This document shows positions 53,247 through 63,048 of a DNA stretch of 64,000 nucleotides, piece after piece. The translations under genes and the position numbers were made by a program. Origin of the DNA: Hahellaceae bacterium. Lineage in GTDB: Bacteria; Pseudomonadota; Gammaproteobacteria; Pseudomonadales; Oleiphilaceae. Location of the stretch: assembly GCA_016716085.1 (NCBI GenBank), contig JADJWY010000026.1, positions 558,001 through 622,000 of the forward strand. Direction: 5' to 3'. A model generated the notes under the pieces. The model was not told the DNA's origin and did no database searches. It worked only from the letters and a program-made list of their open reading frames with translations. Position 1 is the stretch's first letter; each line of letters starts with the position of its first letter.

Positions 53247-54233
53247 TTAACCGACCTTTTCTCCAGCGGCTTGCTTATCCGCGTGATAGGAAGACCTGAC
53301 CAGCGGCCCGGAGGCCACATGGGTAAAGCCAATTTCATGTCCGTAATCGGCCAACATTTTGAATTCGTCAGGATGCACGAAACGCTCGACCGGCAGGTGA
53401 TCCCGCGAGGGTGCCAGATACTGTCCAATCGTCAGCATGTCGACCTGATGCTCACGTAAATCGCGCATTACCGCTTTGACTTCATCAATGGTTTCGCCAA
53501 GCCCCAGCATCAGACCCGACTTGGTCGGCACCGCTGGCACGCGTTCTTTGAAACGCTGTAACAAATCCAGCGACCAGTCATAGTCGGCACCCGGACGGGC
53601 ACGCTTGTAAAGCCGGGGTACGGTCTCGAGGTTATGATTGAACACATCGGGCGGTGCCGACGCCAGGAGGTCTATCGCAATGTCCATCCGGCCGCGAAAA
53701 TCGGGTACTAACACTTCGACCTTCAAGGTAGGGGAATGAACACGGGCTTCGCGAATGCAATCCGCAAAGTGGCCTGCTCCGCCATCACGCAAATCATCCC
53801 GATCCACGGAGGTGATCACCACATAGCGTAGCCCCATTTCAGCAATCGCCTGCGCCAGATTAGATGGCTCATTCACATCCAGAGCATTCGGGCGACCATG
53901 CGCCACATCACAAAAGGGGCAACGACGAGTACAGATATCGCCCATGATCATAAAGGTGGCGGTTCCACCACCAAAGCACTCCGACAAATTCGGACACGAA
54001 GCCTCTTCACACACGGTATGAAGCTTATGTTTGCGCAACTTATGCTTGATTTCGTCAACCGCTGCAGAGGGCGAGAGGCGAACCCGAATCCACTCTGGCT
54101 TACGCGGAATGGTATCTGTCGCAATGATTTTGACCGGATTGCGCGAGACTTTATCGTGACCGCGCAGTTTCTTGCCTTGCTCCACTTTCAAGGGAGTTGC
54201 CTGTTTTACTTCATCACCAGTTTTGGGGTTCAC
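53247..54233 (-). CDS. lipA: Lipoyl synthase
   Basis: This 328-residue radical SAM enzyme has the auxiliary cluster motif CEEASCPNLSEC, the radical SAM cluster motif CTRRCPFC and the C-terminal RSSYHAD that ligates the auxiliary cluster. It inserts two sulfurs into octanoyl groups on carrier domains. It starts 16 bp after lipB on the same strand; the lipB-lipA pair and ybeD in front are the standard order. Confidence 0.98.
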   Translation of the reverse strand: MNPKTGDEVKQATPLKVEQGKKLRGHDKVSRNPVKIIATDTIPRKPEWIRVRLSPSAAVDEIKHKLRKHKLHTVCEEASCPNLSECFGGGTATFMIMGDICTRRCPFCDVAHGRPNALDVNEPSNLAQAIAEMGLRYVVITSVDRDDLRDGGAGHFADCIREARVHSPTLKVEVLVPDFRGRMDIAIDLLASAPPDVFNHNLETVPRLYKRARPGADYDWSLDLLQRFKERVPAVPTKSGLMLGLGETIDEVKAVMRDLREHQVDMLTIGQYLAPSRDHLPVERFVHPDEFKMLADYGHEIGFTHVASGPLVRSSYHADKQAAGEKVG

Positions 54234-54249
54234 ATTTCTCTCCGCCGGT

Positions 54250-54933
54250 TCATGAAGGGACTGCGGAACCGCTCGCAGAATCGAAATCGATCAGGGGGGA
54301 TGGTCCCACCTGTTGGGTTACCCGGGTATACGGCAGTCGCGACAGAAAGCCGTTTAGCCAGGTGCGTGCCACACTACTTACGTCAATGTCAGGCACAAAG
54401 GACTGCATTTGCGTCATTTGCATACCCGCATAACCGCAGGGATTAATCCGCTGAAACGGGGACAGATCCATGCTGACATTCAACGCCAGCCCATGGAACG
54501 AACAATTACGTCGGATTCTAAGTCCCAGTGAGGCAATTTTGGCTTCACCCACATAAACGCCGGGCGCATCAGGACGGGCTGCCGCCGGGATGTCGTATTT
54601 TGCCAGAAGTTCGACCAGACTGTCTTCAATCAATGTCACCAGAGAACGGGCTCCCAACTTCAGGCGCCCAATATCAAGCAGGGGATAAACCACCAACTGA
54701 CCCGGCCCGTGGTAGGTGACCTGACCACCCCGATCAACCTGCACAACGGGAATATCCCCCGGCATCAACAGGTGCTCAGGCCGCCCCGCCTGCCCTTGGG
54801 TAAAAACCGGCGGATGCTGAAGCATCCAGACCTGATCGGCAGATTCAGACGTCCGCGTCTGAGTGAAGTGCTGCATGGCCTGCCATACCGGTTCGTATGG
54901 CAACTCCCCCGCCTCATAGACGGTGAGCTCCAC
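54250..54933 (-). CDS. lipB: Octanoyltransferase
   Basis: This 227-residue protein has the LipB signatures DRGGQVTYHGPGQLVVYPLLD and ASLGLRIRRNCSFHGLALNV with the catalytic Lys/Cys region (KIASLG and PCGY). It moves octanoate from acyl carrier protein to the lipoyl domains, the step before LipA. Its start directly abuts the ybeD stop (1-bp overlap). Confidence 0.97.
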   Translation of the reverse strand: MELTVYEAGELPYEPVWQAMQHFTQTRTSESADQVWMLQHPPVFTQGQAGRPEHLLMPGDIPVVQVDRGGQVTYHGPGQLVVYPLLDIGRLKLGARSLVTLIEDSLVELLAKYDIPAAARPDAPGVYVGEAKIASLGLRIRRNCSFHGLALNVSMDLSPFQRINPCGYAGMQMTQMQSFVPDIDVSSVARTWLNGFLSRLPYTRVTQQVGPSPLIDFDSASGSAVPS

Positions 54934-55211
54934 TAGAGCACCATGTGAATGCGCGGCAGCGCCTTGATTTCATCAAACAACCCGCGGATATGGCTTTCAC
55001 CCTCAGCCCGAATCACCAGGCGCAGCGAAACGAAGCGCCCGTTACGACTGTCAACCAACTGCACGGTGGTTTCATCAAAAGACGCAACGTGTCGCCTCAC
55101 CACCTCAATAACCGTCTCACGAAAGGCATCATGCGCCTCACCAATGACCTTAATCGGATAATCGCACGGGAAAGCAATCTTGGGCGGTTCCTGGTTGATA
55201 TCCGTGATCAT
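54933..55211 (-). CDS. ybeD: YbeD-type DUF493 protein
   Basis: This 92-residue protein with an ACT-like fold (FPCDYPIKVIGEAHDAFRET, then RFVSLRLVIRAEGESHIRGL) sits, as usual, between dacA and lipB. In E. coli it is a small conserved protein of unclear role, perhaps regulatory. It is co-translated with lipB. Confidence 0.92.
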   Translation of the reverse strand: MITDINQEPPKIAFPCDYPIKVIGEAHDAFRETVIEVVRRHVASFDETTVQLVDSRNGRFVSLRLVIRAEGESHIRGLFDEIKALPRIHMVL

Positions 55212-55219
55212 GGTTTCTC

Positions 55220-56416
55220 CTACGCAAAAAACGATTTAAAAAATAACAAAATTTCGTGCCAAATACGTTTGAAGAAGCCGGCTTCTTCAATGGGTTCAAG
55301 GGCCACGACCGGCTCACTCACCAACGTTTTGCCGTCGAGCTCGATACGCAGGGTGCCGAGTGTCTGCCCCGTTTCAACCGGACCTTTGATAATTGAGTCC
55401 ACATCGACCTTGGCATTCAGCGCACCCTTTTGACCGCGCGGAATCGTCAGGCGAATATCTTTGGCGACGCCGACACGAACTTCATCACTTGCACCTCCCC
55501 ACACTCGGGTCTTGAGCAATTCCTGACCACGATTATACAGGCTATGCGTTTCAAAGTACCGGAATCCGTAGTTAAGAAGCTTGAGGGTTTCCTGCGCACG
55601 CGCCTCTTCACTGCGGGTTCCCATCACCACGCTGATCAGTCGCATACCCTCCCGCACGGCGGAGGCAACCAGGCAATAACCCGCTGCCTCGGTATGACCA
55701 GTCTTCAGGCCATCCACAGATTTATCGCGCCAGAGCAATAAATTACGGTTGGGCTGTTTGATGTTGTTGTAAGTAAACTCTTTCTCCGAGTATATCGGGT
55801 ACTGTTGCGGAAAATCATACACGATCGCACGCGCCAGAATGGCCAGATCACGTGCCGAAGAGTAATGATTATCCATCGGCAACCCGGTTGCGTTCATAAA
55901 ATGCGAGTGGGTCATCCCCAGGCGCGCCGCGTGCTGGTTCATGATCGAAGCAAAGGCATCTTCACTGCCGGCCAAATATTCGGCGACGGCAATGCTGGCA
56001 TCATTACCCGATTGGATGACGATACCGCGCAGTAGCTCCTCCAGCCGAACCATTGTCCCTTCACGCACGAACATCTTCGATCCGCCTGTTTTCCAGGCGT
56101 TGACACTGATCGGCACCATGTCTTCAAAGGAGACGTTACCTTTGGCAATCTCAAAATCAAGGGCATACGACGTCATCATTTTAGTCAGGCTGGCCGGGGG
56201 CAATTCCTGGATTGAATTGCTCTCTACCAGGATTTCACCTGTTTCGGCGGCCATCAGAATGTAACTACTGGCTGCTACCTGCGGTGCAGCGGGCACCAGA
56301 GGCCCTTGTTCCATCGCGGGAGTGGAGAGCGACGGAGACGGCGGGATTTCATTTTCGGCATGAACTGCCACAGCAAACAGTAAGGTCAGTAAACCGTACA
56401 TCCAGTGTTTTGACAT
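55220..56416 (-). CDS. dacA: D-alanyl-D-alanine carboxypeptidase (PBP5/6 type)
   Basis: This protein is about 398 residues from MSKHWMYG (a longer frame to 56473 is open). It has a signal peptide (LLTLLFAVAVHA), the penicillin-binding motifs SLTK, SGND and KTGHTEAAG, a PBP5-type C-terminal domain and a terminal amphipathic helix (FFKRIWHEILLFFKSFF) that anchors it to the inner membrane. It trims the terminal D-Ala of peptidoglycan stem peptides. It lies 8 bp upstream of ybeD. Confidence 0.95.
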   Translation of the reverse strand: MSKHWMYGLLTLLFAVAVHAENEIPPSPSLSTPAMEQGPLVPAAPQVAASSYILMAAETGEILVESNSIQELPPASLTKMMTSYALDFEIAKGNVSFEDMVPISVNAWKTGGSKMFVREGTMVRLEELLRGIVIQSGNDASIAVAEYLAGSEDAFASIMNQHAARLGMTHSHFMNATGLPMDNHYSSARDLAILARAIVYDFPQQYPIYSEKEFTYNNIKQPNRNLLLWRDKSVDGLKTGHTEAAGYCLVASAVREGMRLISVVMGTRSEEARAQETLKLLNYGFRYFETHSLYNRGQELLKTRVWGGASDEVRVGVAKDIRLTIPRGQKGALNAKVDVDSIIKGPVETGQTLGTLRIELDGKTLVSEPVVALEPIEEAGFFKRIWHEILLFFKSFFA

Positions 56417-56554
56417 AGTTATTCTCGGATAGATTCGTGAAGCGTTAGCAGAAAACAAAACCGTTCTTTTCATGAAAAATGAATTACATATGACAGAGTA
56501 CCTGCACAGGCGCAGGCATTTTAACGTTTTTGCGAGCGACTTCGCAAAACTCTA

Positions 56555-57397
56555 TTACCCAGGTGGAATCAAGAGCGTGTCGGGAAATCGGGAACGCTGG
56601 AGAATACCCAAAATCCGACGGGCATCCAATGGGTTAGCAAAAGGACCGACCCGGACCCGATGAATCGGCGTACCATCATTGGATCGGGTGTCGAGCGCAA
56701 CGGGTGAATCCACCAGATTACTCACCTCGTTCTTCACTTTTATCGCCGACAGCTCCGACGCATAGGCGCCTACCTGAAGATAATAGCCTGCCGCAGGAAC
56801 GGCTGCGGCTGGCGCAGACGGAGTGTCAGCCTGAGCGGAAGCGAGAGCCGGGTCGGACGGCATCACGTTTTCGACACGAACACGTGCTGTACCCGTTGCC
56901 AGGACGCCTAATCGGGACGCTGCCGCATAGGACAGATCGATAATCCGCCCTTCATGGAACGGTCCCCGGTCATTAACTCGCACAATCACCTGGCGACCAT
57001 TGTCCAGATTGGTCACGCGAAGATAACTTGGCAAAGGCAAGTGCTTGTGCGCGGCGGTAAATTTATACATATCATAAATTTCGCCATTCGAAGTATGGTA
57101 ACCGTGAAACTTGGAGCCATACCACGACGCCACACCTTCTTCAGCAAAACCGACTGCGGTGGGCAGGACATGATAGGTTTTACCCAACACCCGGTAGGGG
57201 CTTTTGTTGCCGCCACGAGACGGTGGCTCAAACTGCGGCTCAGGCTCAGGCACCGCGCTAACATCGACCGCGTCTTCCGGCGGGCGATCGTTATCCAGCT
57301 TGTAACGCGATGAGGACGAAGGTGTGGATGTGGATGTAGATGAACAGCCCGCCAACAACCACGCCATGAGGGTCAGGGTGAGAAACAGATACTTCAT
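56555..57397 (-). CDS. rlpA: Septal ring lytic transglycosylase RlpA
   Basis: This 280-residue lipoprotein (lipobox WLLAGC) has a double-psi beta-barrel domain (about residues 80-175: GVASWYGSKFHG, VRVNDRGPFHEGRIIDLS) and a C-terminal SPOR domain (about 205-280: YYLQVGAYASE, HRVRVGPF) that binds denuded septal glycan. It cleaves naked glycan strands. It abuts mltB upstream in the usual rod-shape cluster. Confidence 0.95.
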   Translation of the reverse strand: MKYLFLTLTLMAWLLAGCSSTSTSTPSSSSRYKLDNDRPPEDAVDVSAVPEPEPQFEPPSRGGNKSPYRVLGKTYHVLPTAVGFAEEGVASWYGSKFHGYHTSNGEIYDMYKFTAAHKHLPLPSYLRVTNLDNGRQVIVRVNDRGPFHEGRIIDLSYAAASRLGVLATGTARVRVENVMPSDPALASAQADTPSAPAAAVPAAGYYLQVGAYASELSAIKVKNEVSNLVDSPVALDTRSNDGTPIHRVRVGPFANPLDARRILGILQRSRFPDTLLIPPG

Positions 57398-58407
57398 CAG
57401 GGTTTACGGATCGCCTCACTCAATTCATGCACCGCCAACGCATACATATCACTGTGGTTATAGCGCGTAATCACATAAAAGTTATGGCGTGCAAGCCAGT
57501 ACTCCCGCCCTGCCTCGCCCTCTTCAGCGATCAGACGCACCCGGGTTTTACCACCCAGTCCCCGCGTGTCCAATCCAAGTGACGCAAGCTCGGCAACGGT
57601 TTGAACCGGCTTTTGTTTCCCTGGCAACTGCGCGCTTGTCGGTGTTTTCTTTGGATATACCTGCCAGGCGACGCCCTCCCCTTTCTGCCACCCATGCTTG
57701 GCAAAATAGTGAGCAATACTGCCGATGGCATCCTCGACATTGTCCAGAAGATCGGCACGGCCATCCCCATCAAAGTCGAGCGCGAAGTGGCGATAACTGC
57801 TCGGCATAAACTGCCCATAGCCCATGGCACCGGCATACGAACCTTTCATCGCCAGGGGCTCAAAGCCTTGCTCACGACTCAACAATAGCAACTGCTCAAG
57901 TTCGCCTTTAAAGAAAGCCCCGCGCCGGGGGTAATCAAAGGCCAGTGTCGACAACGACTCCACCAGGCGGTAATTTCCCCGCACCTCACCGTAACGGGTT
58001 TCCACGCCCAAAATAGCTGTCACGATTTCAGGTGGCACGCCCCAGCGGGCTTCGGCTTTCGCCAACGTCGCCTGATTATCCTGCAGAAACTTTTTCCCAC
58101 CGCCGATGCGTTGTTCAGTCATGAAAATTTTACGGTAGTCCCGCCATTCCATGACGCGCTCGACCGGACGATTCATGGCATCCAGAATGGACTGCTGCTT
58201 CTGGACCTCAGCAAAGACCGCCGTCAAGGCGGGCTCTGAAAACTTATGCTTACGCACCATCTCCTTGATGAAGGACTTCACCTCGGGATAAGTGGCATAA
58301 TTTTCTGCATTGGCGGAAAGGGTGTTGGCCGATAAGCACAACCCAAAGAACCAGGCAGGGGCGTTTCGAAGGGAGAAAGGAAATCGGAACATCGTCAAAC
58401 TACGCAT
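57397..58407 (-). CDS. mltB: Membrane-bound lytic murein transglycosylase B
   Basis: This 336-residue protein has the catalytic Glu in AILGVETRYGEVRGNY (about residue 140) and the substrate groove pattern GYGQFMPSSYRHFALDFDGDG. An N-terminal signal is present, but no clear lipobox is seen (FGLCLSANTLSANA), so it may be the soluble or Slt35-like form. It releases anhydro-muropeptides from the cell wall. It overlaps rlpA by 1 bp. Confidence 0.93.
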   Translation of the reverse strand: MRSLTMFRFPFSLRNAPAWFFGLCLSANTLSANAENYATYPEVKSFIKEMVRKHKFSEPALTAVFAEVQKQQSILDAMNRPVERVMEWRDYRKIFMTEQRIGGGKKFLQDNQATLAKAEARWGVPPEIVTAILGVETRYGEVRGNYRLVESLSTLAFDYPRRGAFFKGELEQLLLLSREQGFEPLAMKGSYAGAMGYGQFMPSSYRHFALDFDGDGRADLLDNVEDAIGSIAHYFAKHGWQKGEGVAWQVYPKKTPTSAQLPGKQKPVQTVAELASLGLDTRGLGGKTRVRLIAEEGEAGREYWLARHNFYVITRYNHSDMYALAVHELSEAIRKP

Positions 58408-58471
58408 CTTTATTATTTTTAATCGTACAAAACCGTAAATCTACTCAGAAACCTACTCTAGCGAGAAGCGG

Positions 58472-59623
58472 CTAGCGGGACAACATCTTACGATGGGTAT
58501 GGATCGACATCATCAGACCAAAGGCCGTCAAAAGCGTCAGAACTGACGTTCCACCATAACTGATCAGGGGTAACGGTACGCCAACGATGGGGAGAATACC
58601 ACTCACCATCCCCATGTTCACAAAAACATAGATAAAAAAGGTCATGATCAGTCCGGCTGAAAGTATGCGGGAAAACGTATCCTGCGCTTGTCCGGACATA
58701 TAAAGTCCCCGGTAAATTATCGCCAGATAAAGCGCCAGCACCGCCATGACGCCGAGATACCCAAGCTCCTCACTTAAGACCGCAATGATAAAATCCGTGT
58801 GGCTTTCAGGCAGGAAATCAAGCTGTGACTGCGTACCTTCCAGCCAACCTTTGCCGTAAAACCCACCGGACCCAATCGCTGTTTTGCTTTGAATGATATT
58901 CCAGCCCGTTCCCAGGGGGTCCTGCTCAGGGTCTAATAAGGTCAGCACCCGTTGTTTCTGGTAATCGTGCATCACGAAATACCACATGACCGGGGTAAAC
59001 ATGGCCACCCCGCCAATAAACGACCCGATCCAACGCCAGGACAGTCCGCTAAAAAACAACACAAAGATACCGGCTGCGGAAACCAGCAAAGCGGTCCCCA
59101 GATCGGGTTGTTTGATGATTAATGCGGCAGGAAGCAGGATAATGCCAAGCACCACCAGAATGTCTGCCAATCTCGGTGGTAATACTCGGTCGGAGAGATA
59201 GTGGGCCACCATCATCGGCACGGCCAATTTCATAAACTCAGAGGGCTGCACTCTAATGCCGGCGCCAGGTATCTGCACCCATCGCTGCGCACCCTTTGCG
59301 TCGGAACCGATCAGCAGCACAGCCAATAATCCGACTAAACCCAGCCCATATATCCAGGGTGTCCAGCGTTTAATCTGGGTCGGCTCAACCTGCGCAACCA
59401 GTGCCATCAGAACACTCGCAACCATAAAGTGGAGCGCCTGCCGTTCAACCAGCCCCATGTTTTGCCCGCTACCACTGTAGAGCGTGAACAATCCAAAGCC
59501 CATCAGCAAAACCAGAAGCATCGACAGCCAGAAATCCAGATGAATCAGGTGAAAAAAACCGGTGCGACGACTGAAGTGGGTTTCGGCACCCGGCAACTGG
59601 CGAATGAAATCATGGGATGGCAT
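58472..59623 (-). CDS. rodA: Rod-shape SEDS glycosyltransferase RodA
   Basis: This 383-residue SEDS-family membrane protein has about ten helices. Typical stretches are QRWVQIPGAGIRVQPSEFMKLA, FIIKQPDLGTALL-like, and PLPLISYGGTSVL at the end. It polymerises glycan strands for cell elongation with PBP2. It overlaps the PBP2 gene by 14 bp. Confidence 0.96.
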   Translation of the reverse strand: MPSHDFIRQLPGAETHFSRRTGFFHLIHLDFWLSMLLVLLMGFGLFTLYSGSGQNMGLVERQALHFMVASVLMALVAQVEPTQIKRWTPWIYGLGLVGLLAVLLIGSDAKGAQRWVQIPGAGIRVQPSEFMKLAVPMMVAHYLSDRVLPPRLADILVVLGIILLPAALIIKQPDLGTALLVSAAGIFVLFFSGLSWRWIGSFIGGVAMFTPVMWYFVMHDYQKQRVLTLLDPEQDPLGTGWNIIQSKTAIGSGGFYGKGWLEGTQSQLDFLPESHTDFIIAVLSEELGYLGVMAVLALYLAIIYRGLYMSGQAQDTFSRILSAGLIMTFFIYVFVNMGMVSGILPIVGVPLPLISYGGTSVLTLLTAFGLMMSIHTHRKMLSR

Positions 59624-61484
59624 TCGGTTTTCCTTCAGACACGGTTTGAATTCGTGATTCCGGCACTAGCCAGGCATCGAAGATTTTCCGGGCGACTGGC
59701 GCGGCAGCCTTGCTTCCGCCCCCACCATTTTCGACAACAACCGCCAGCGCAATTTGAGGCTTGTCTGCAGGCGCGAAACCCACAAACAGGCCGTGATCAC
59801 GATGCCGCTCAGCGAGTTTGCTCTCGTCATAAAGTTCACCCTGCGCGATGCCGACCACCTGCGCCGTGCCCGTTTTCCCGGCGATGCGATAGGGTGCGCC
59901 GATCGCACTGGTACGCGCGGTACCCTTGCGGGCATGCATTACCGCTTCCATCCCACTAAAGACCAGATCCCAGTAGTCTTCATTTTCAAGCTCCACCCGC
60001 GGAGGTGTCGGTGTAACCGGTAACTCGGGGTCACCCTCCCCCTGAACCAGACGAGGCATAATCCAGTCGCCTTTACGGGCGAGGACCATCGTGCCGACTG
60101 CCAATTGAAGAGGCGTCGTGAGCATGAAGCCCTGGCCAATCCCCATATTCAGAGAGTCACCCGGAAACCAGGGCTGCTTACGATTTTTCTTCTTCCATTC
60201 ACGGGAAGGTAAGACGCCCGTTTTTGCATCATCAATATCAAGGGCGATCAACTGACCATAGCCAAATCGGGCCAGGTAGTCTTCCAAGGTATCAACGCCC
60301 GCTTTAAACGCCAGGTCATAGAAAAAAATATCACAAGATTCCATGAGCGAATCATGCAGGTTCATCCAACCATGTCCTATCCGCTTCCAATCCCGATATT
60401 TGCGACTGTCCGTTTTCAACTGATAGAAACCCGGATCCCAGACTCGTGTGCTGGCCGAAATCGTCCCGCTATTCAACCCTGCCAGCGCAACAAAGGGTTT
60501 AATGGTTGAACCCGGCGGATACTGACCGCGTAACGCCCGGTTAAAGAGCGGGATATCCAGCGAGTTACGGTATGCGGCATAACTGGCCGAATCAATTCCG
60601 GTGACGAACAGGTTGGGGTTAAAGGAGGGCGTGCTGACCAGCGCCAGAACCCCTCCCGTTTCTACTTCAATGACAACCACCGCACCACGAAATTGCCCAA
60701 GTGCCGCGGTCGCAACAGCCTGCAGATCTACATCCAGTGACAGCGTCAGATTCTTACCGGGTATAGGAGCCCGCCGGTCGAGTACGCGAAGCGCCCTTCC
60801 TCTGGCATCTACCTCAACGGTCTGAAATCCGGTCGTGCCATGAAGCAGGTTTTCGTAGTGTCGCTCGACCCCCAGCTTTCCGTAGTATTGCGTTCCGCTG
60901 TAGTTGGCCTCATCGACCTTCTGTAGCTCTTTTTCACTGATGCGCCCCACATAGCCCACCAGATGGGCCAGTAAATCAGAATAGGGATAGTGACGAATCA
61001 GATCCGCCTCGACCTCGACACCTGGAAATCGGTGGCGATCGACACTGATGCGCGCAATTTCATCCTCAGTCAGCTTCACTTTGAGAGGAACACTTTCATA
61101 CGGTCGACGACGTTGCTTCAGGCGCTTGTAAAATGACGCCAGTGCTTCGTCATCCAGCGTCACGACATGCTTGAGTTCTTCGATCATACCCGGCAGGTCG
61201 GAAACCCGCTCTTTGACAATTGTTAACGCAAAGGTCGGTTGGTTTTCAGCCAATAGTCGACCGTGCCGATCGAATATCAAACCGCGCGTTGGGACCACTG
61301 ATTGCAATTGCATCCGATTTTTATCGGAAAGCGTCTGAAACACATCGTATTGCTGAATCTGCAGATAGTGGTATCGGGCAAGCAACACAGCCGCCAACAA
61401 GCCCACAATTACAGCTGCCAATATGGACCGGGCGACGAAAATACGTTTTTCCCGACGATGATCTTTAAGTTCTTTGGAAACCAT
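59610..61484 (-). CDS. mrdA: Penicillin-binding protein 2
   Basis: This 624-residue class B PBP has one N-terminal helix (about residues 18-40), a dimer/pedestal domain and a transpeptidase domain with the motifs STIKP (catalytic Ser), SCD and KTGTAQV. It cross-links peptidoglycan during elongation in partnership with RodA, whose gene overlaps it. The rlmH-rsfS-nadD-proA genes lie upstream on the same strand (41-bp gap). Confidence 0.97.
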   Translation of the reverse strand: MVSKELKDHRREKRIFVARSILAAVIVGLLAAVLLARYHYLQIQQYDVFQTLSDKNRMQLQSVVPTRGLIFDRHGRLLAENQPTFALTIVKERVSDLPGMIEELKHVVTLDDEALASFYKRLKQRRRPYESVPLKVKLTEDEIARISVDRHRFPGVEVEADLIRHYPYSDLLAHLVGYVGRISEKELQKVDEANYSGTQYYGKLGVERHYENLLHGTTGFQTVEVDARGRALRVLDRRAPIPGKNLTLSLDVDLQAVATAALGQFRGAVVVIEVETGGVLALVSTPSFNPNLFVTGIDSASYAAYRNSLDIPLFNRALRGQYPPGSTIKPFVALAGLNSGTISASTRVWDPGFYQLKTDSRKYRDWKRIGHGWMNLHDSLMESCDIFFYDLAFKAGVDTLEDYLARFGYGQLIALDIDDAKTGVLPSREWKKKNRKQPWFPGDSLNMGIGQGFMLTTPLQLAVGTMVLARKGDWIMPRLVQGEGDPELPVTPTPPRVELENEDYWDLVFSGMEAVMHARKGTARTSAIGAPYRIAGKTGTAQVVGIAQGELYDESKLAERHRDHGLFVGFAPADKPQIALAVVVENGGGGSKAAAPVARKIFDAWLVPESRIQTVSEGKPNAIP

Positions 61485-61525
61485 GTTGAGAGGAAGTACC
61501 CTGGCCTTGCCTGACCACGCTTTTA

Positions 61526-61996
61526 TTATTCCCGGTGGTACGGATGGCCCTGCAAAATGCTCCAGGCCCGATAAATTTGTTCTGCCAAAATAACCCTAAC
61601 CAGTGGATGTGGCAAGGTTAAGGCTGAAAGAGACCATTGTTGAAGGGCGCGGGCACGGCAGGTATCGCTCAACCCATCAGGTCCACCGATCAGTAACGCG
61701 ACGTCCATACCCTGTGTGCGCCAGGAGGCCAGGTGTTCAGACAATTTCTCAGTCGTCCAGGGCTTGCCTTTCACCTCAAGCGCCACCACCAGGTCGCGGG
61801 GCGTAAGCACCTTGAGGATCGCATCCCCTTCCTGATTAATGCACTGCTGCGCATTATAGTTCTTGTGCCGGCGAGCCAGCGGAATTTCGACCAGCTCCAA
61901 CGGCATTTCACGCGGCAGCCGACGCGCGTACTCCTGATAACCGGACTCAACCCACTCCGGCACCCGGCTGCCGACCGAGATCAGCCGGATGCGCAT
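61526..61996 (-). CDS. rlmH: 23S rRNA pseudouridine-1915 N3-methyltransferase
   Basis: This 156-residue SPOUT enzyme is normal in length. It has LALEVKGKPWTTEKLSEHL, LIGGPDGLSD and the C-terminal LPHPLVRVILAEQIYRAWSI. It methylates pseudouridine 1915 in 23S rRNA. It overlaps rsfS by 1 bp, the standard neighbour. Confidence 0.98.
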   Translation of the reverse strand: MRIRLISVGSRVPEWVESGYQEYARRLPREMPLELVEIPLARRHKNYNAQQCINQEGDAILKVLTPRDLVVALEVKGKPWTTEKLSEHLASWRTQGMDVALLIGGPDGLSDTCRARALQQWSLSALTLPHPLVRVILAEQIYRAWSILQGHPYHRE

Positions 61997-62352
61997 CAGG
62001 CATGGGCCCGACGCTCAACTGCTGCTGGGCCGTCCTGCCAGAATCGCTCCAGATCATACATTTGTCGTGAGGATGGCATCATCACATGCACAACAACGTC
62101 ACCCAGATCGACCAGAATCCAGTCTGAGGCCTGACCGCCGCCTTCCGATCCAAGGGGACGAATCCCATTGGTTTTCGCTTCGGTTACGACATTGTCTGCC
62201 AATGATTTCAGGTGGCGCGTGGAGGTTCCACTGGCGATCACCATAAAGTCGGTCACACTGGTTTTGCTACGTACATCCAGGACCACGATGTCTTTGGCCT
62301 TTACGTCTTCCAACGCGTTTACGACCAGATTTTTGAGTTCTGTTGTCTCCAT
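61996..62352 (-). CDS. rsfS: Ribosome silencing factor
   Basis: This 118-residue protein has the RsfS core KAKDIVVLDVRSKTSVTDFM, ASGTSTRHLKSLADNV and SDWILVDLGDVVVHVM. It binds ribosomal protein uL14 and blocks subunit joining in starvation. It lies between nadD (6 bp away) and rlmH. Confidence 0.97.
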   Translation of the reverse strand: METTELKNLVVNALEDVKAKDIVVLDVRSKTSVTDFMVIASGTSTRHLKSLADNVVTEAKTNGIRPLGSEGGGQASDWILVDLGDVVVHVMMPSSRQMYDLERFWQDGPAAVERRAHA

Positions 62353-62358
62353 AATTCC

Positions 62359-63048
62359 TCAAGTATGTTGATGATCGGTGTCGCGGTTTCGACACCGGTA
62401 TAACTGATGTTTTTCGATATAAGCAAGAACAGAATCAGGCAGCAGGTACCGAGGCGAGAGGCCCTGTTTCAGGAGAGCTCTGATCCGCGTGCTGGAAATC
62501 TCCAGTTGGGTCAGTGTCAGAAACAGCACCTTACCATGGGAGGTGGATATCAGATCGTCAATCAAGTCAGTTCTGTTTGCTTGCAATGCGTCTCCACAGT
62601 TTAGCGCCTCCCCGGACGAACCCTGAGGGCGGCATACCACTATTATATGGGCCAACTGTACAATTTCCAACCATCTATGCCATTTTGACAGCGAATGCCA
62701 GGCATCCAGGCCCATCGCAAAGATGAGACTACGCTGAGCTCCCTCCCGTTGCCGCAGGATTTCAAGCGTCTCGACCGTGTAAGTCGTCCCCCCACGCTGG
62801 ATTTCAAGCGGTTCAACTGACAGACCCGGCTCATGTGCAACCGCCAGCGCCAGCATCGCCAAACGATCCTCGGGGGCTGCCGCTTCTGCCTCGCGCAAAC
62901 GATGCTGTGCGGCAGGCATCAAGGCAATGTCGGCGCGTCCAGAGAAGGCCTGAAACAGATCCACCGCCGTCCGCAGGTGACCGTGATGCACCGGATCAAA
63001 CGTTCCCCCCAATAAAATCAGGGGGTTGGCGACTGCGTTATCCCGCAC
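62359..63048 (-). CDS. nadD: Nicotinate-nucleotide adenylyltransferase
   Basis: This 229-residue nucleotidyltransferase starts at a GTG directly after the proA stop. It has GGTFDPVHHGHLR (HxGH motif) and the C-terminal ISSTRIRALLKQG. It makes nicotinate adenine dinucleotide, the step before NAD synthetase. It is co-transcribed with proA and rsfS. Confidence 0.97.
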   Translation of the reverse strand: MRDNAVANPLILLGGTFDPVHHGHLRTAVDLFQAFSGRADIALMPAAQHRLREAEAAAPEDRLAMLALAVAHEPGLSVEPLEIQRGGTTYTVETLEILRQREGAQRSLIFAMGLDAWHSLSKWHRWLEIVQLAHIIVVCRPQGSSGEALNCGDALQANRTDLIDDLISTSHGKVLFLTLTQLEISSTRIRALLKQGLSPRYLLPDSVLAYIEKHQLYRCRNRDTDHQHT